NCBI GenBank assembly: GCA_007858575.1
Contig: CP042279.1
Location: 5,458,501-5,522,500 of the forward strand
Direction: 5' to 3'
Length of the DNA stretch: 64,000 bases
Source: Streptomyces sp. WAC08241
GTDB taxonomy: Bacteria; Actinomycetota; Actinomycetes; Streptomycetales; Streptomycetaceae
In this document: positions 55,472 to 64,000 of the stretch, one piece after another
How positions within the stretch are numbered: position 1 is the stretch's first letter
How the letters are laid out: each line of letters begins with the position of its first letter
Program-made: the position numbers and the translations under genes
Notes under the pieces: model-generated
Databases searched by the model: none
What the model was told of the DNA's origin: nothing
Seen by the model: the letters and a program-made list of their open reading frames with translations, nothing else

Positions 55472-55569
55472 GCCCGCGGGGGCCGGTCCGGGAACGGATT
55501 TTGGGACTGGCCCCCACGTGCGCTAATCTTCAGGAGTCAGCGCGCGGGACACACACCGCACAGCGCGGC

Positions 55570-55643
55570 GGGGCTATAGCTCAGTTGGTTAGAGCGCATC
55601 CCTGATAAGGATGAGGCCACAGGTTCAAATCCTGTTAGCCCCA
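55570..55643 (+). tRNA. tRNA-Ile (GAU)
   Basis: Cloverleaf of 74 nt: GGGGCTA/TAGCCCC acceptor, anticodon GAT at 55604-55606, TTCAAAT T-loop. No encoded CCA (ACA follows). Usual tRNA-Ile position downstream of gyrA. Confidence 0.98.
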
Positions 55644-55651
55644 CATTTCCG

Positions 55652-55684
55652 ATCGACCCGGACGGTTCCTCCGCCCGGGTCGAT
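55652..55684 (+). terminator. Terminator after tRNA-Ile
   Basis: 10-bp stem (55652-55661 with 55675-55684) followed by TTCGTTT. Confidence 0.7.
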
Positions 55685-55812
55685 TTCGTTTCTCCCGGGG
55701 TGAATCCCGGACCACGTGGGTTTGAACCTCGCACAGGTCACCGATCGGTATCGGTCGATGTGTAGAGTGGGCGTCAGAAGTCTCCTACGTCAACGAAAGA
55801 CGAGGTCGCGCG

Positions 55813-55947
55813 GTGAAGAAGCTTCTCCTGGTCGCACTGGCCGCCATCGGCGGGCTCCTCGTGTACCGCCAGATCCAGGCGGATCGCGCCGAGCAGGATC
55901 TGTGGACGGAGGCGACCGACTCCGTGCCCGCAGGTTCGGGTGTCTGA
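55813..55947 (+). CDS. DLW-39 family small membrane protein
   Basis: 44 aa, intact: KKLLLVALAAIGGLLVYRQI membrane helix followed by AEQDLWTEATDSVPAGSGV, with the DLW tripeptide defining the family. Common between gyrA and a tRNA in actinobacteria. GTG start 55813. Function unknown. Confidence 0.85.
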   Translation: MKKLLLVALAAIGGLLVYRQIQADRAEQDLWTEATDSVPAGSGV

Positions 55948-56093
55948 GACGAAGAACGTCTGTGGGTGAAGCCCCGGCCGCGCGCGAGCGCGACCGGGGC
56001 TTCGCCTGTCCGCACCTTGTTCGTGGTTTGCCCGGGCGAATAGGTTGCTTGCTCAAGCGAAGAGAAAGCCGTGGGAAGCGATGAGGGGAGCGC

Positions 56094-57388
56094 GTGAGGA
56101 AGCGGACCGGCATCGGCAGGAGGGCGGGGCCCTGATCGCGGCCGCCGCGGCGGTGGGAACGGTGGCGGGATCGCCCGCCCGGGCCCGGGCCGCCGACGGG
56201 GAGGCCCTCCCCGTACACCTTCGACTCCGCCGCCCAGTCGGTCCGGGGCGCCCTCTCCAGCTCGGACGCGCGGCCGTTGAAGGCCGGGCAGACCTACCGC
56301 GACACGCTCGGGAAGAACGGCAAGGTCTACTACCGGGTCGCCCTCGACAACGAGCGGAACACGTACGTCTCCGTCGTCGCCGTCCCCAGGCCCGGCGGTA
56401 CGGTCGACCACGGCGACGGCTTCCAGGTCAGCATCCAGGACGACTCCGGCACCGAGTGCGGCGACCAGCGGGTGAGCTTCTCCTCGGCCCGGTACGCCCG
56501 CCCCTCGCCGCGTACGCCCGCCGCGTCGTGAACCCGGACAGCTCCGGCTGCCAGGAGCCGGGCAACTACTACGTGGTCGTCGAGCGCACCACGAAGGAGG
56601 GCTCCGACCCGGCCGACTGGGACCTGGAGATCCGGCACCTGTCCGAGCCGCTCCTGAAGAAGGCCGGGCCGACCGGGATCCCGGAGTCCTGGCCGTCCGC
56701 CACGCCCGCGCCCCTGACGGGCGACCCGAGGCGCCGACAGGGCGGTTCGGGGGTCCACGACGCCGCCTCGCTGACGCGGGGCGAGTGGCGGTCCGACATC
56801 CGGCCCGGACAGACCCTCTTCACCGGGTCCCCTCGACTGGGGGCAGCAGCTCTTCGCCACCGCCGAACTGGGCAGCAGCGCCACGGGCGACGCCTACGTC
56901 TCCAGCGCGCTCGTGCTCTCCCTCGACAACCCGGCGCTCGGCCACGTCGACGACGAGACCCTCGGCTACAGCGGGAAGCAGGCGACGCTCGCGCTCGGCC
57001 CGCAGCGGCCGGTGGCGCACGAGAACCGCACCTCGTACAACGAGGCCACGAGCGGGATGCGGTTCGCCGGCTGGTACTACCTGTCGGCCACGCTCAGCCC
57101 GGAGATCGCCAAGGAGTACGGGGACGGGCCGGTGCCGCTGACGCTGCGGGTGAACGTCCTGAACGCGGCGAAGGGCGAACCCGGGTACGACGGGGACCCC
57201 GGCCCGTTCGCCGTGACCCCCGACGACCGGAAGGCGGCCGAGAAGGGGCCAGCGGGGCGCAGACGGTCGCGGCGGCGGAGCGCGGCGACGCCATGCGGCT
57301 GGTCGCCGCGGCCGGGATCGGCACCGGGACGGTGCTGCTGCTCGGCCTCGGCGCGTGGACGCTGGTGGCGCGGCGGCGGGCGGCCTGA
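56094..57388 (+). CDS. Secreted/anchored protein of unknown function
   Basis: About 433 aa. Signal peptide-like start RKRTGIGRRAG then LIAAAAAVGTVAGSPARARA; extracytoplasmic region with repeated KNGKVYYRVALDNERNTYVS and RPGQTLFYRVPLDWGQQLF modules, PPC-domain-like; C-terminal helix MRLVAAAGIGTGTVLLLGLG and RRR end. Likely tethered outside the membrane. Breaks near 56125, 56205, 56510, 56830 and 57250. Convergent with the kinase gene. Confidence 0.68.
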
Positions 57389-57400
57389 CCCTCCGGTCCC

Positions 57401-58810
57401 TCAGATCCGGGTGAGGCCCAGAACCCGACGGCGAGGCAGACGAGCGCGAGCAGGAGCACCGGGACCGCGACCTTCGGGGTGGTCCCGGCCGGCGTACGCG
57501 GGCGGGCACGGGGACGGCCGAGGGAGCCGTCACCGGCTGCGGGGGCCCGTAGGGCCGGCTTGGTAGGGGTGGGGGTGGGGGTGGGGGGTGGCGTAGGGGT
57601 TCGCGAAGGCCTGCCCGTACGGGGCTCCCGGAGCCGGGGCCGGGGCGCCACCGGCGGCGGCAGGTGGAAGCTGCCCGTCTCGGAGGGGTGGGGCGGGGCG
57701 GGACGGGGCGCACGGGGCCGGCGGGCCGCTCCTGCGGCGGTACGGGGGGCGGGGGGGCGCCCTGCGGGGGAGGCCGGGGAGGTGGTCGTGGGGGTGGTCG
57801 TGGCGGGGCGCCGGCCGTCCTGCGCCGTACGGGACGCGGGGTCTGTGGTGCTCGTGGTGCTGGTGGTGCTCGTGCCACCGGTGGTGCCTGTGGTGCCCGT
57901 GGTGCCCGTAGTGCCCGTGGGCTTCGCGGGTCGCTCCGGGCCCTCGGGGCCGAAACCGGGCGGCAGGGGCCCGAGTTGGTCGAAGATCTCGACCGGCTCC
58001 TCGTCGGCGGCCGGTTCGGGCAGCAGCTCGACGGCGGCGCTCAGCGCCTTGCGCGCCCCCGTGGCCGTCCGGAAGCGGGCCTGCGGGTCGGGCTGGAGGA
58101 GCCCCGCGAGCACCTGCCACAGGGGCTCGGACATGCCTCGGGGGCGCTCGGGGTGCCGTGCGCGAGGAAGTGCCCGACCAGGGCCTGGGAGTCCGGCTTG
58201 CGGCCCTGGAGCAGATAGAGCGCGACCAGGCCGACGGCGAACAGGTCGGCGGTGAAGTCGGGTTCGGCGCCGAGGAGCTGCTCGGGCGCGAAGTAGCCGG
58301 GCGTCCCCACGACGTGGTTCGTCTCCGTGAGCCGGGGTTCGCCCTTGCGCATGGAGATGCCGAAGTCGGAGAGGCGCAGGTGCGGCCGGCCGGTCCCGGT
58401 GACGTCGAGGAGGATGTTGGCCGGCTTGATGTCCCGGTGGACGACCCCTCGGCGTGCACCGCGGCCAGGCCCGAGAGCAGTTGGTCGAGCAGGACGCAGA
58501 CGAACCGGGGCGGCAGCGGGCCGTAGTCCCCGATGACGTGGGCTAGGGAGCCGCCGGCCACCAGGTCCATGGTGAAGAGGACCTTGTCGTCGTCGGCGGC
58601 CCAACTGGCCGGGGCGAGGACGTGCGGGTGATCGATCCGCAGCGCCTGCTCGCGGACGAAGCGGAGCAGGGTGTGGGCGTCGCTGTGCAGGAGCACCTTG
58701 GCGGCCACGTAGCGGCGGCGCCGGTGGTCCCAGGCCCGCCACACCGCGCCCGCCCCGCCCCGTCCGATCGGGTCGGCCAGCTCGTACCGCCCGGCGAAGA
58801 CCTCACCCAT
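57401..58810 (-). CDS. Ser/Thr protein kinase
   Basis: About 470 aa. Complete catalytic set: GRGGAGAVWRAWD P-loop, AAK lysine, VVHRDIKPANILLD catalytic loop, LSDFGIS, GTPGYFAPEQLL. A low-complexity Thr/Gly/Pro linker follows and the C-terminus ends with a membrane helix (VAVPVLLLALVCLAVGFWAL) and LTRI at the stop, so kinase domain is cytoplasmic. The neighbouring HTH gene is directly upstream and may be a target. Breaks near 58450, 58140, 57800 and 57430. Confidence 0.88.
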
Positions 58811-58868
58811 CGTGCTGCGCCCGCCCCCGTCGCTTCGTTCTCCGCGGGCCCGCCGACCGCCGGACCCG

Positions 58869-59415
58869 TCAGTTCTGGTGCGACTCGTAGTGGGCGACCG
58901 CTCGGCGGTGCGCCCGGCGCCGTACACCCGGAGGAACTCTGCCAGCTCCGGGTGGGCCGGGGCGAGCGCGTCGGCGGCGTCGATGATGTCGCCGGCGGCG
59001 GCGACGGAGCGCAGCAGGGACTGGATCTCGCGGACGACCCGGCGCACGGTCGGGGCGCCGGAGACGGTGCCGGTCTGGCCGGAGCCGGTGAGGACGGAGC
59101 CGCCCTGCGACTTCTTGACCTCCTCCATCCGGTCCGTGGCCTCGGCGGCGCTGACGCTGCCGTCGGCGACCTGAACGGCGAGCTCCTGGAGGGCCTGGAC
59201 GCGCTGGACGACCGCCGGATTGCCGATCTTCGCCCGCTGGCCGCTCATCAACTGGGACAGCATGGGCGCGGAGAGCCCGAGCACGGCCGCGAGCCTGGCC
59301 TGGTTGAGCCCGAGGTCGTCGATCAGGCGACGGAAGAGCGCCCCAGCGGCTCCCCGTACCAACTGCGCTGAAGCTCTCTGGCTCTGGCCGTGGCTTCCCG
59401 CTGCGCTGCGTCCAT
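58869..59415 (-). CDS. HTH DNA-binding protein
   Basis: About 183 aa: MDAAQREATARARELQR then GALFRRLIDDLGLNQARLAA (XRE-like helix-turn-helix, APMLSQLMSGQRAKIGNP), then a helical part with QALQELAVQVADG. Ends YESHQN when one base is restored near 58895. Break near 59340. Probably regulates genes nearby with the kinase; target unknown. A short gap separates it from the tRNA-Ala gene. Confidence 0.8.
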
Positions 59416-59540
59416 TACTTCTCCCCATCCCTGCGGTTCGCCACTGCGAACCTCGATCAGCATCTTACGGAGCGTGGTCGCCGACCGGGAGTCCCATCTT
59501 TTGCCGGAGACGGGGTGACCCGGTACGCTGTCCTCGTTCC

Positions 59541-59613
59541 GGGGCCTTAGCTCAGTTGGTAGAGCGCTGTCTTTGCATGGCAGATGTCAGGGGTTCGACT
59601 CCCCTAGGCTCCA
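59541..59613 (+). tRNA. tRNA-Ala (UGC)
   Basis: 73-nt cloverleaf with GGGGCCT/AGGCTCC acceptor, including the G3-U70 pair that identifies Ala tRNA, and anticodon TGC at 59574-59576. No encoded CCA. Confidence 0.98.
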
Positions 59614-59815
59614 CTCCTCGAACGGCCCCCGGTCACTCCACGTGGCACGGGGGCCTTTCCGTGTCGCGCTGGGTAGTTGCACGGGAGGTGAGGGGCGTAT
59701 CACGCAAATCGAATGTTGTACGGAATCTGTGAGCCACTTATGCTCGCTCCGCCGAGCCGACACCCCACGGGACCCAGGGGCGCCTCCGGCCGCATACCTA
59801 GGTGGGGATCTTCGA

Positions 59816-60920
59816 GTGTTGAACCAGATGCAGTACGCGCTGCCCTCGACCCGCATACCGGCCCAGCCCACGTCCGGGACGACCCTCGAAGCGAAGCGCC
59901 CCGGGCGTCTCTACGCACTCGACGGGCTCCGAGCTGGGGCCGCGCTCATGGTGGTCATGTACCACTACATGGCGCGCGGCGGCGGGTGGCCGACGCCGGT
60001 CAAGGCGATCTTCCCGACGCCTTCCGAATATCGGCCTACGGCTACCTCGGCGTGCAGCTCTTCTTCGTCATCAGCGGCTTCGTCATCTGCATGAGCGCCT
60101 GGGACCGACCGGTGAAGGCCTTCTTCGTCTCCCGCGTCGTGCGTCTCTACCCGGCCTACTGGTTCGCGGTCGTCGCCACGACCGTCACCGTGGCGGTGAT
60201 CCCCGGCGGGCGCCGGCACCTCCCCCGGAACGACGTCCTCACCAACCTGACGATGCTCCAGCAGCCGCTCAGGGTCGCGCACGTCGACCCCGTCTACTGG
60301 ACGCTCTTCACCGAGCTCCGCTTCTACCTGATCTTCGCGCTGGTCGCCTGGTGGGGCCTGACCTACAAGCGGGTCCTGCTCTTCTGCTGCGTCTGGGGCG
60401 CGGCCACGCTCCTCGTCGCCAAGGCGCCGCCCGGACCGCTGCGGCTGCTGCTGATCCCCGAATACAGTTGGTTCTTCATCGCCGGCATGGCGTTCTACCT
60501 GATGTACCGGTTCCGTCCGAACCTCATGCTCTTCGGCGTCGTCGGGATCTCCTTCTGCGCCTCGCTCGCGCCCACCATCGAGGAGTTCAAGCGGCTCACC
60601 TTCCTCGGTGACCGTCCCGCGTGGCCCGTGACCGCCGTCCTCGCCGTCTTCTTCGGCATCATGGCGCTCATCGCGACCGGCAAGCTCTCGGGCATCAAGT
60701 GGAAGTGGCTGCCGATCGCGGGCGCGCTGACCTACCCCTGTACCTGCTGCACCAGATCATCGGCTGGGAGGTCATCGGCTACTTCGCGCCGCGAGGCGTG
60801 GACCCGTGGGTGCTGGTCGGCTCGCTGACCGCCGGGATGCTGGTGCTCTCGTACCTGGTGCACAAGATCGTCGAGAAGCCGCTCAGCCGGTACCTCAAGC
60901 GCGGCCTCACCCAGCTCTGA
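59816..60920 (+). CDS. Acyltransferase 3 (OafA-like) membrane protein
   Basis: About 369 aa, 9-10 helices. Motif ALDGLRAGAALMVVMYHYM, the catalytic His in YHY; YLGVQLFFVISGFVICMSAW; SRVVRLYPAYWFAVV; C-terminal HQIIGWEVIGYF. Family O-acylates sugars or envelope glycans; target unknown. Breaks near 60030 and 60735. Starts GTG 59816; ATG 59828 also possible. Confidence 0.85.
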
Positions 60921-60923
60921 CGT

Positions 60924-60946
60924 CGGGGCGGCTCCCGGCCGCCCCG
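60924..60946 (+). terminator. Terminator of acyltransferase gene
   Basis: Perfect 9-bp GC stem (60924-60932 with 60938-60946), loop 5, three bases after the stop. Confidence 0.6.
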
Positions 60947-61014
60947 AAGTGGCCCACCGTCCGGGGGCTCCAGTGGACCAGGGGAGCGGGCCACCCGGTC
61001 CTAGCGTCGTGTCC

Positions 61015-62283
61015 ATGTCGCACACCTCCCCGGGGGCCGCGCGGACGCCCCGCGCGCTGCTGCACGCCCAGCTCGTCAACGCCGTGGGCGACGGGGCCTT
61101 CTACGTCTCCTCGGCGCTCTACTTCACGCGGATCGTCGGGCTCTCCGCGCCGCAGATCGGCGCCGGGCTCGCGGCCGCCTGGGCCGTCGGTCGCTCGCCG
61201 GGGTGCCGCTGGGGCACCTGGCCGACCGGCGGGGCCGCGCGGGACCGCCGTCCTGCTCGCCCTGGCCACCGCCGTGTCCGTCGCGTCCTTCCTCGTCCTG
61301 CGCTCCTTCGTGCCGTTCTCTGCGCGGCCGTCGCGTACGCCACGGCGCAGAGCGGTCTCGCCGCGGCGCGGCAGGCCCTGCTCGCCGGGCTCGTCGCACC
61401 GGCCGCGCGGACGCGGGTGCTCGCCCGGCTCCAGGCCGCCCTCAACGGCGGGCTCGCCGTGGGGCTGCGCTCGGCGGGCTCGCGCTGCACGCCGGGACGC
61501 GGAGCGCGTACCTCTCCGTGTTCGCGCTGGACGCCGTCGCGTTCCTGGGCTGCGCGCTGATCCTGGGCATGCTGCCCGCGGTGGCGCCTGCCGCCGGGCC
61601 GGCGGGCGGCGGGTCGGGGCTCGCGGTGCTGCGGGACCGGCCGTACGCGCTCCTCGCCCTCCTGAACGCCCTGATGCTGCTGCGGATGCCGCTCCTCAGC
61701 CTCGCCCTGCCGCTGTGGATCGTGGAGCGGACGGCGGCGCCCGGGTGGACCGTGTCGGCCCTCTTCGTCCTCAACACCGGGGTGGTGACGTTTTTCAGGT
61801 CCGCGCCGCCCGGTCCGTGACGGACCTCGCCACGGCGGCGCGGGCGGTGCGGTGGTCGGGGCGGTCATGTGCGCCGCGTGCGCGGTCTTCGCGATGTCGG
61901 GAGCGCTGTCGGAAGGGTTGCCGGGAACGTCACCGGGATCGCTGCCGGGAACGCCGCCGGAGTTCGGCCGTGGCGTCGGGGCCGGGCGGTGGGAGCCGCG
62001 GTGGCGGTGCTCGTCCTGGGGCCGTGCTCCAAGTCCTCGCCGAGATGCGGCACTCCGCGGGCGCGTGGCAGATCGGCTTCGCGCTGGCCCCCGCCGACCG
62101 GATCGGCCAGTACCAGGGCTTCTACGGCACTGGCGTCCCCGTCGCCCGCACCCTCGGGCCCCTGCTCGTCACCACGCTGCTCATCGGCTGGGGGTGCCCG
62201 GGTGGCTGCTCCTGGGCGGGGTCTTCCTGATCGCGGGGGCGGCGACCGGGCCCGCCGTGCGGTGGGCGGAGGCCGCCCGCTGA
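61015..62283 (+). CDS. MFS transporter
   Basis: About 425 aa after joining frames; N-terminus LLHAQLVNAVGDGAFYVSSA and LYFTRIVGLSAPQIGAGLAA, a middle helix ALLNALMLLRMPLLSLALPL, and a C-terminal PADRIGQYQGFYGTGVPVAR. MFS fold of roughly 12 helices. At least six frame breaks (61195-62210). Substrate unknown. Confidence 0.78.
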
Positions 62284-62428
62284 TCCGTACGAGTGGTGTT
62301 CATCCGAAGAACTGCGCGCGGGCGGCGTCGCTCCGTGCCATTCCGGGGCGCGACCACATCATGAGGAAGGTATGTAAAGCGCGCAACCCGAAATGAACCA
62401 TTCGAGAACGTCACGAAAGTGAGGGACC

Positions 62429-62776
62429 ATGGCCACCGCCAAGGTCAAGCAGTTCTGGGCCGCCTTCATCTCCGTCCTCTTCGCCCTGCTCGCCTCCGTC
62501 GGCCTGGCGGGCACCGCCGCCGCGGCCCAGCAGCCCGCCGTGCGGCAGCCCGAGGAGCCGGCCGCTCCCGCCGCCGCGACCGCCGCCGCCGTCACCGGGG
62601 AGCGCGCGTCCGCCTCCGTACCGGCCCAGCGGGCCCACCGGTGGCCGATCGCCGGGGACCGCTCCCTGCCGCCCACCATCAAGCAGCGCATCGCCGCCGA
62701 GGCCCACGGTTCCTCCCCACCGCGCGCCGGCGCTCGTCCGCGCCCGCCGCCGTCGAGAGCGACCCGGTCGCGCTGA
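62429..62776 (+). CDS. DUF6344-like small secreted protein
   Basis: About 115-130 aa. Start MATAKVKQFWAAFISVLFAL leads into a signal-like helix (LLASVGLAGTAAAA) and a Pro/Ala-rich region ending with LPPTIKQRIAAEAHGSSP. Resembles DUF6344; unknown role. The 3' end is uncertain because frames cross near 62720; the 62780-62900 stretch holds CTCACGC-type short repeats and no clear gene. Confidence 0.55.
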   Translation: MATAKVKQFWAAFISVLFALLASVGLAGTAAAAQQPAVRQPEEPAAPAAATAAAVTGERASASVPAQRAHRWPIAGDRSLPPTIKQRIAAEAHGSSPPRAGARPRPPPSRATRSR

Positions 62777-63056
62777 CGGAGTCGGCGCTGCCGCGGCGGC
62801 GTAGGACACGGGGACTACGACGTGCGCTCCCCGCACCTCACGCGCTCTCCGCAGCTCACGCCCTCAGCGCACCTCACGCACGCCCCGTATTCCACGCACT
62901 CCCCGCACGGTGAACCGCCGCTCGTGACGACCTCGTACCACCCGGCAGGGCCCGGTAGTACGGCGTCGGCCCCGGCGGGGTCGGGAACCGCCCCACCGGA
63001 GCCGACAGGATCCGGTACCGCGCGGCAGAGAGCCCGGCAGGGCCCCGCGTGAGGGG

Positions 63057-63779
63057 TCAGAGGCCCTCTTCGCGCCGCTTGGCGGCCTCCGTGGCGTCCA
63101 GTTCCGCGGCCTCGGCCTGCGCCTCGGTCTCCTTGGCCTCCACCTCGGGGTCGAGAACGGCCCCACTGCCGTCGACGGACGTCAGTACGGTGACCTCCTC
63201 GTCCACCTCCGTGGCGGCGGGCGGCTCGACCAGCCAGTCGGGGTTGGACTGCTTGTCCCACCACTTCCAGGCGGCGTAGACGCCGCCGGCCAGCACGCCG
63301 AGGACGACGAGTTCCTTGGTGACGCGCCCGGCCCTGGCCCGGCGCTCGTGCTTCCTCACGATCTTCTGGATGTCCTTCGGCGTCACCTGACCGCGCAGCG
63401 CGGCCCAGGCGGCCGTGGAACGCGCACCGGCCTCCTCCAGGACCGGACCGGTCGCGGCGACCGCGCTCGACGCGCGGAGCGGTGTAGTCGGCTGCCTGAC
63501 GGGCGGCCCGGCGGGTCTTGACCGCCGCACGGTGTGCGGCCGCGTCGACCCGCGGCGGTACCGCGGTGCGACGTACGAGTCGTACTGCACGCGAGCCTGT
63601 GTACGGGCCTGCTTGGCGGCCTTGGAGAGCTTGGGCGCGATGATCTCCCGCGCCTCGTGCGCGTAGTGCGTGGCGTGGTCCCTGGCCGTCTCGGCGTAGG
63701 GAGCCACCGCGTCGGCGGCGTGCAGGACGCTCTCCTTCGCCGAACCTGTGGCGGCGCGCACGCTGTCCATGCGGGTCAC
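63057..63779 (-). CDS. DUF5324-like protein
   Basis: 240 aa, intact. An N-terminal amphipathic part with ESVLHAADAVAPYAETARDH; Ala/Arg-rich coiled stretch; one membrane helix (ELVVLGVLAGGVYAAWKWWD); acidic Glu/Ala tail. Function unknown. GTG 63779 after GGAGGAGG. Confidence 0.75.
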   Translation of the reverse strand: MTRMDSVRAATGSAKESVLHAADAVAPYAETARDHATHYAHEAREIIAPKLSKAAKQARTQARVQYDSYVAPRYRRGSTRPHTVRRSRPAGPPVRQPTTPLRASSAVAATGPVLEEAGARSTAAWAALRGQVTPKDIQKIVRKHERRARAGRVTKELVVLGVLAGGVYAAWKWWDKQSNPDWLVEPPAATEVDEEVTVLTSVDGSGAVLDPEVEAKETEAQAEAAELDATEAAKRREEGL

Positions 63780-63951
63780 GGGATTCCTCCTCCTCGGTGG
63801 CGATGTCAGGTTTTCGCCTTTCCATCCTCTTCGGAATCATGCCCGTCGGAGCGAGGTCCGGCATGTGAAGCTGGCATCCGGGGCATGCGAGGATCGTTCA
63901 CTGCAGAGTCAGGCGTGGGACGACGCGCCCCGATGTGGACGGAAGGCGACC

Positions 63952-64000
63952 GTGGCCGAGCAGTTGTACGCGATCCTCAAGACGAGCCTGGGCGACATCG
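63952..64000 (+). CDS. Peptidyl-prolyl isomerase (cyclophilin), 5' end
   Basis: Only 16 codons are in the window: AEQLYAILKTSLGDI, the start of the Streptomyces cyclophilin PpiA-type protein. GTG start. Divergent from the DUF5324-like gene; the 172-bp gap between them has no seen element. The call rests on this short match and gene order. Confidence 0.6.
   Translation, partial: MAEQLYAILKTSLGDI

Overview
The window is about 64 kb of very GC-rich actinobacterial chromosome carrying the replication origin. The gene order (dnaB, rplI-rpsR-ssb-rpsF, inoA, CCA transferase, murJ, sigM, trxBA, parB-parA, rsmG, jag, yidC, yidD, rnpA, rpmH, dnaA, oriC, dnaN, gnd, recF, DUF721, gyrB, gyrA, DUF3566, tRNA-Ile, DLW-39, tRNA-Ala, cyclophilin) is the core arrangement of Streptomyces and close relatives. 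Supporting signs are many GTG starts, ATGA/GTGA gene overlaps, the 14-bp parS site GTTTCACGTGAAAC and an oriC with a long DnaA-box array. I see no CRISPR array, insertion sequence, prophage, rRNA operon or foreign island.

Layout. 1-8.0 kb: accessory genes (LysR regulator, Nudix hydrolase, flavohaemoglobin, two acetyltransferases, MarR regulator, serine hydrolase, alpha/beta hydrolase with its TetR regulator). 8.1-13.2 kb: dnaB, a MATE exporter and the rpsF-ssb-rpsR-rplI operon, with a DnaA-box cluster beside dnaB. 13.5-20.7 kb: cell-wall genes (FemX-like, alanine-racemase-like, GT-C glycosyltransferase, bifunctional penicillin-binding protein). 21-28.5 kb: PadR regulator with a perfect palindromic operator, inositol-phosphate synthase, MFS transporter, CCA transferase, DUF6049 membrane protein. 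28.5-36.5 kb: MurJ, a pseudokinase with a discoidin-like domain, SigM and its anti-sigma factor, thioredoxin reductase and thioredoxin behind a SigR-type promoter. 36.6-42.6 kb: chromosome partition and the leftward rpmH-rnpA-yidD-yidC-jag-rsmG-parAB series. 43-45.7 kb: dnaA and oriC. 45.7-54.8 kb: dnaN, gnd, recF, DUF721, gyrB, gyrA. 54.8-64 kb: DUF3566, two tRNAs, DLW-39, a secreted protein, a Ser/Thr kinase with an HTH partner, an acyltransferase, an MFS transporter, DUF6344- and DUF5324-like proteins, and the start of a cyclophilin.

Most genes act together in starting and unwinding replication (DnaA, oriC, DnaB, DnaN, RecF, SSB, gyrase), segregating origins (ParA, ParB and ten parS sites), and building membrane and wall (YidC/YidD, MurJ, FemX, PBP, pseudokinase), with a redox module (SigM, TrxBA).

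Major caution: most long genes, including essential ones (dnaB, dnaN, recF, gyrB, gyrA, trxB, parA, parB), are broken by one- or two-base losses, usually in G or C runs, and adjacent frames join into full-length family members. I read this as sequencing or assembly error, so I annotate joined genes as CDS rather than pseudogenes. Exact amino-acid numbering and some 3' ends are therefore approximate.
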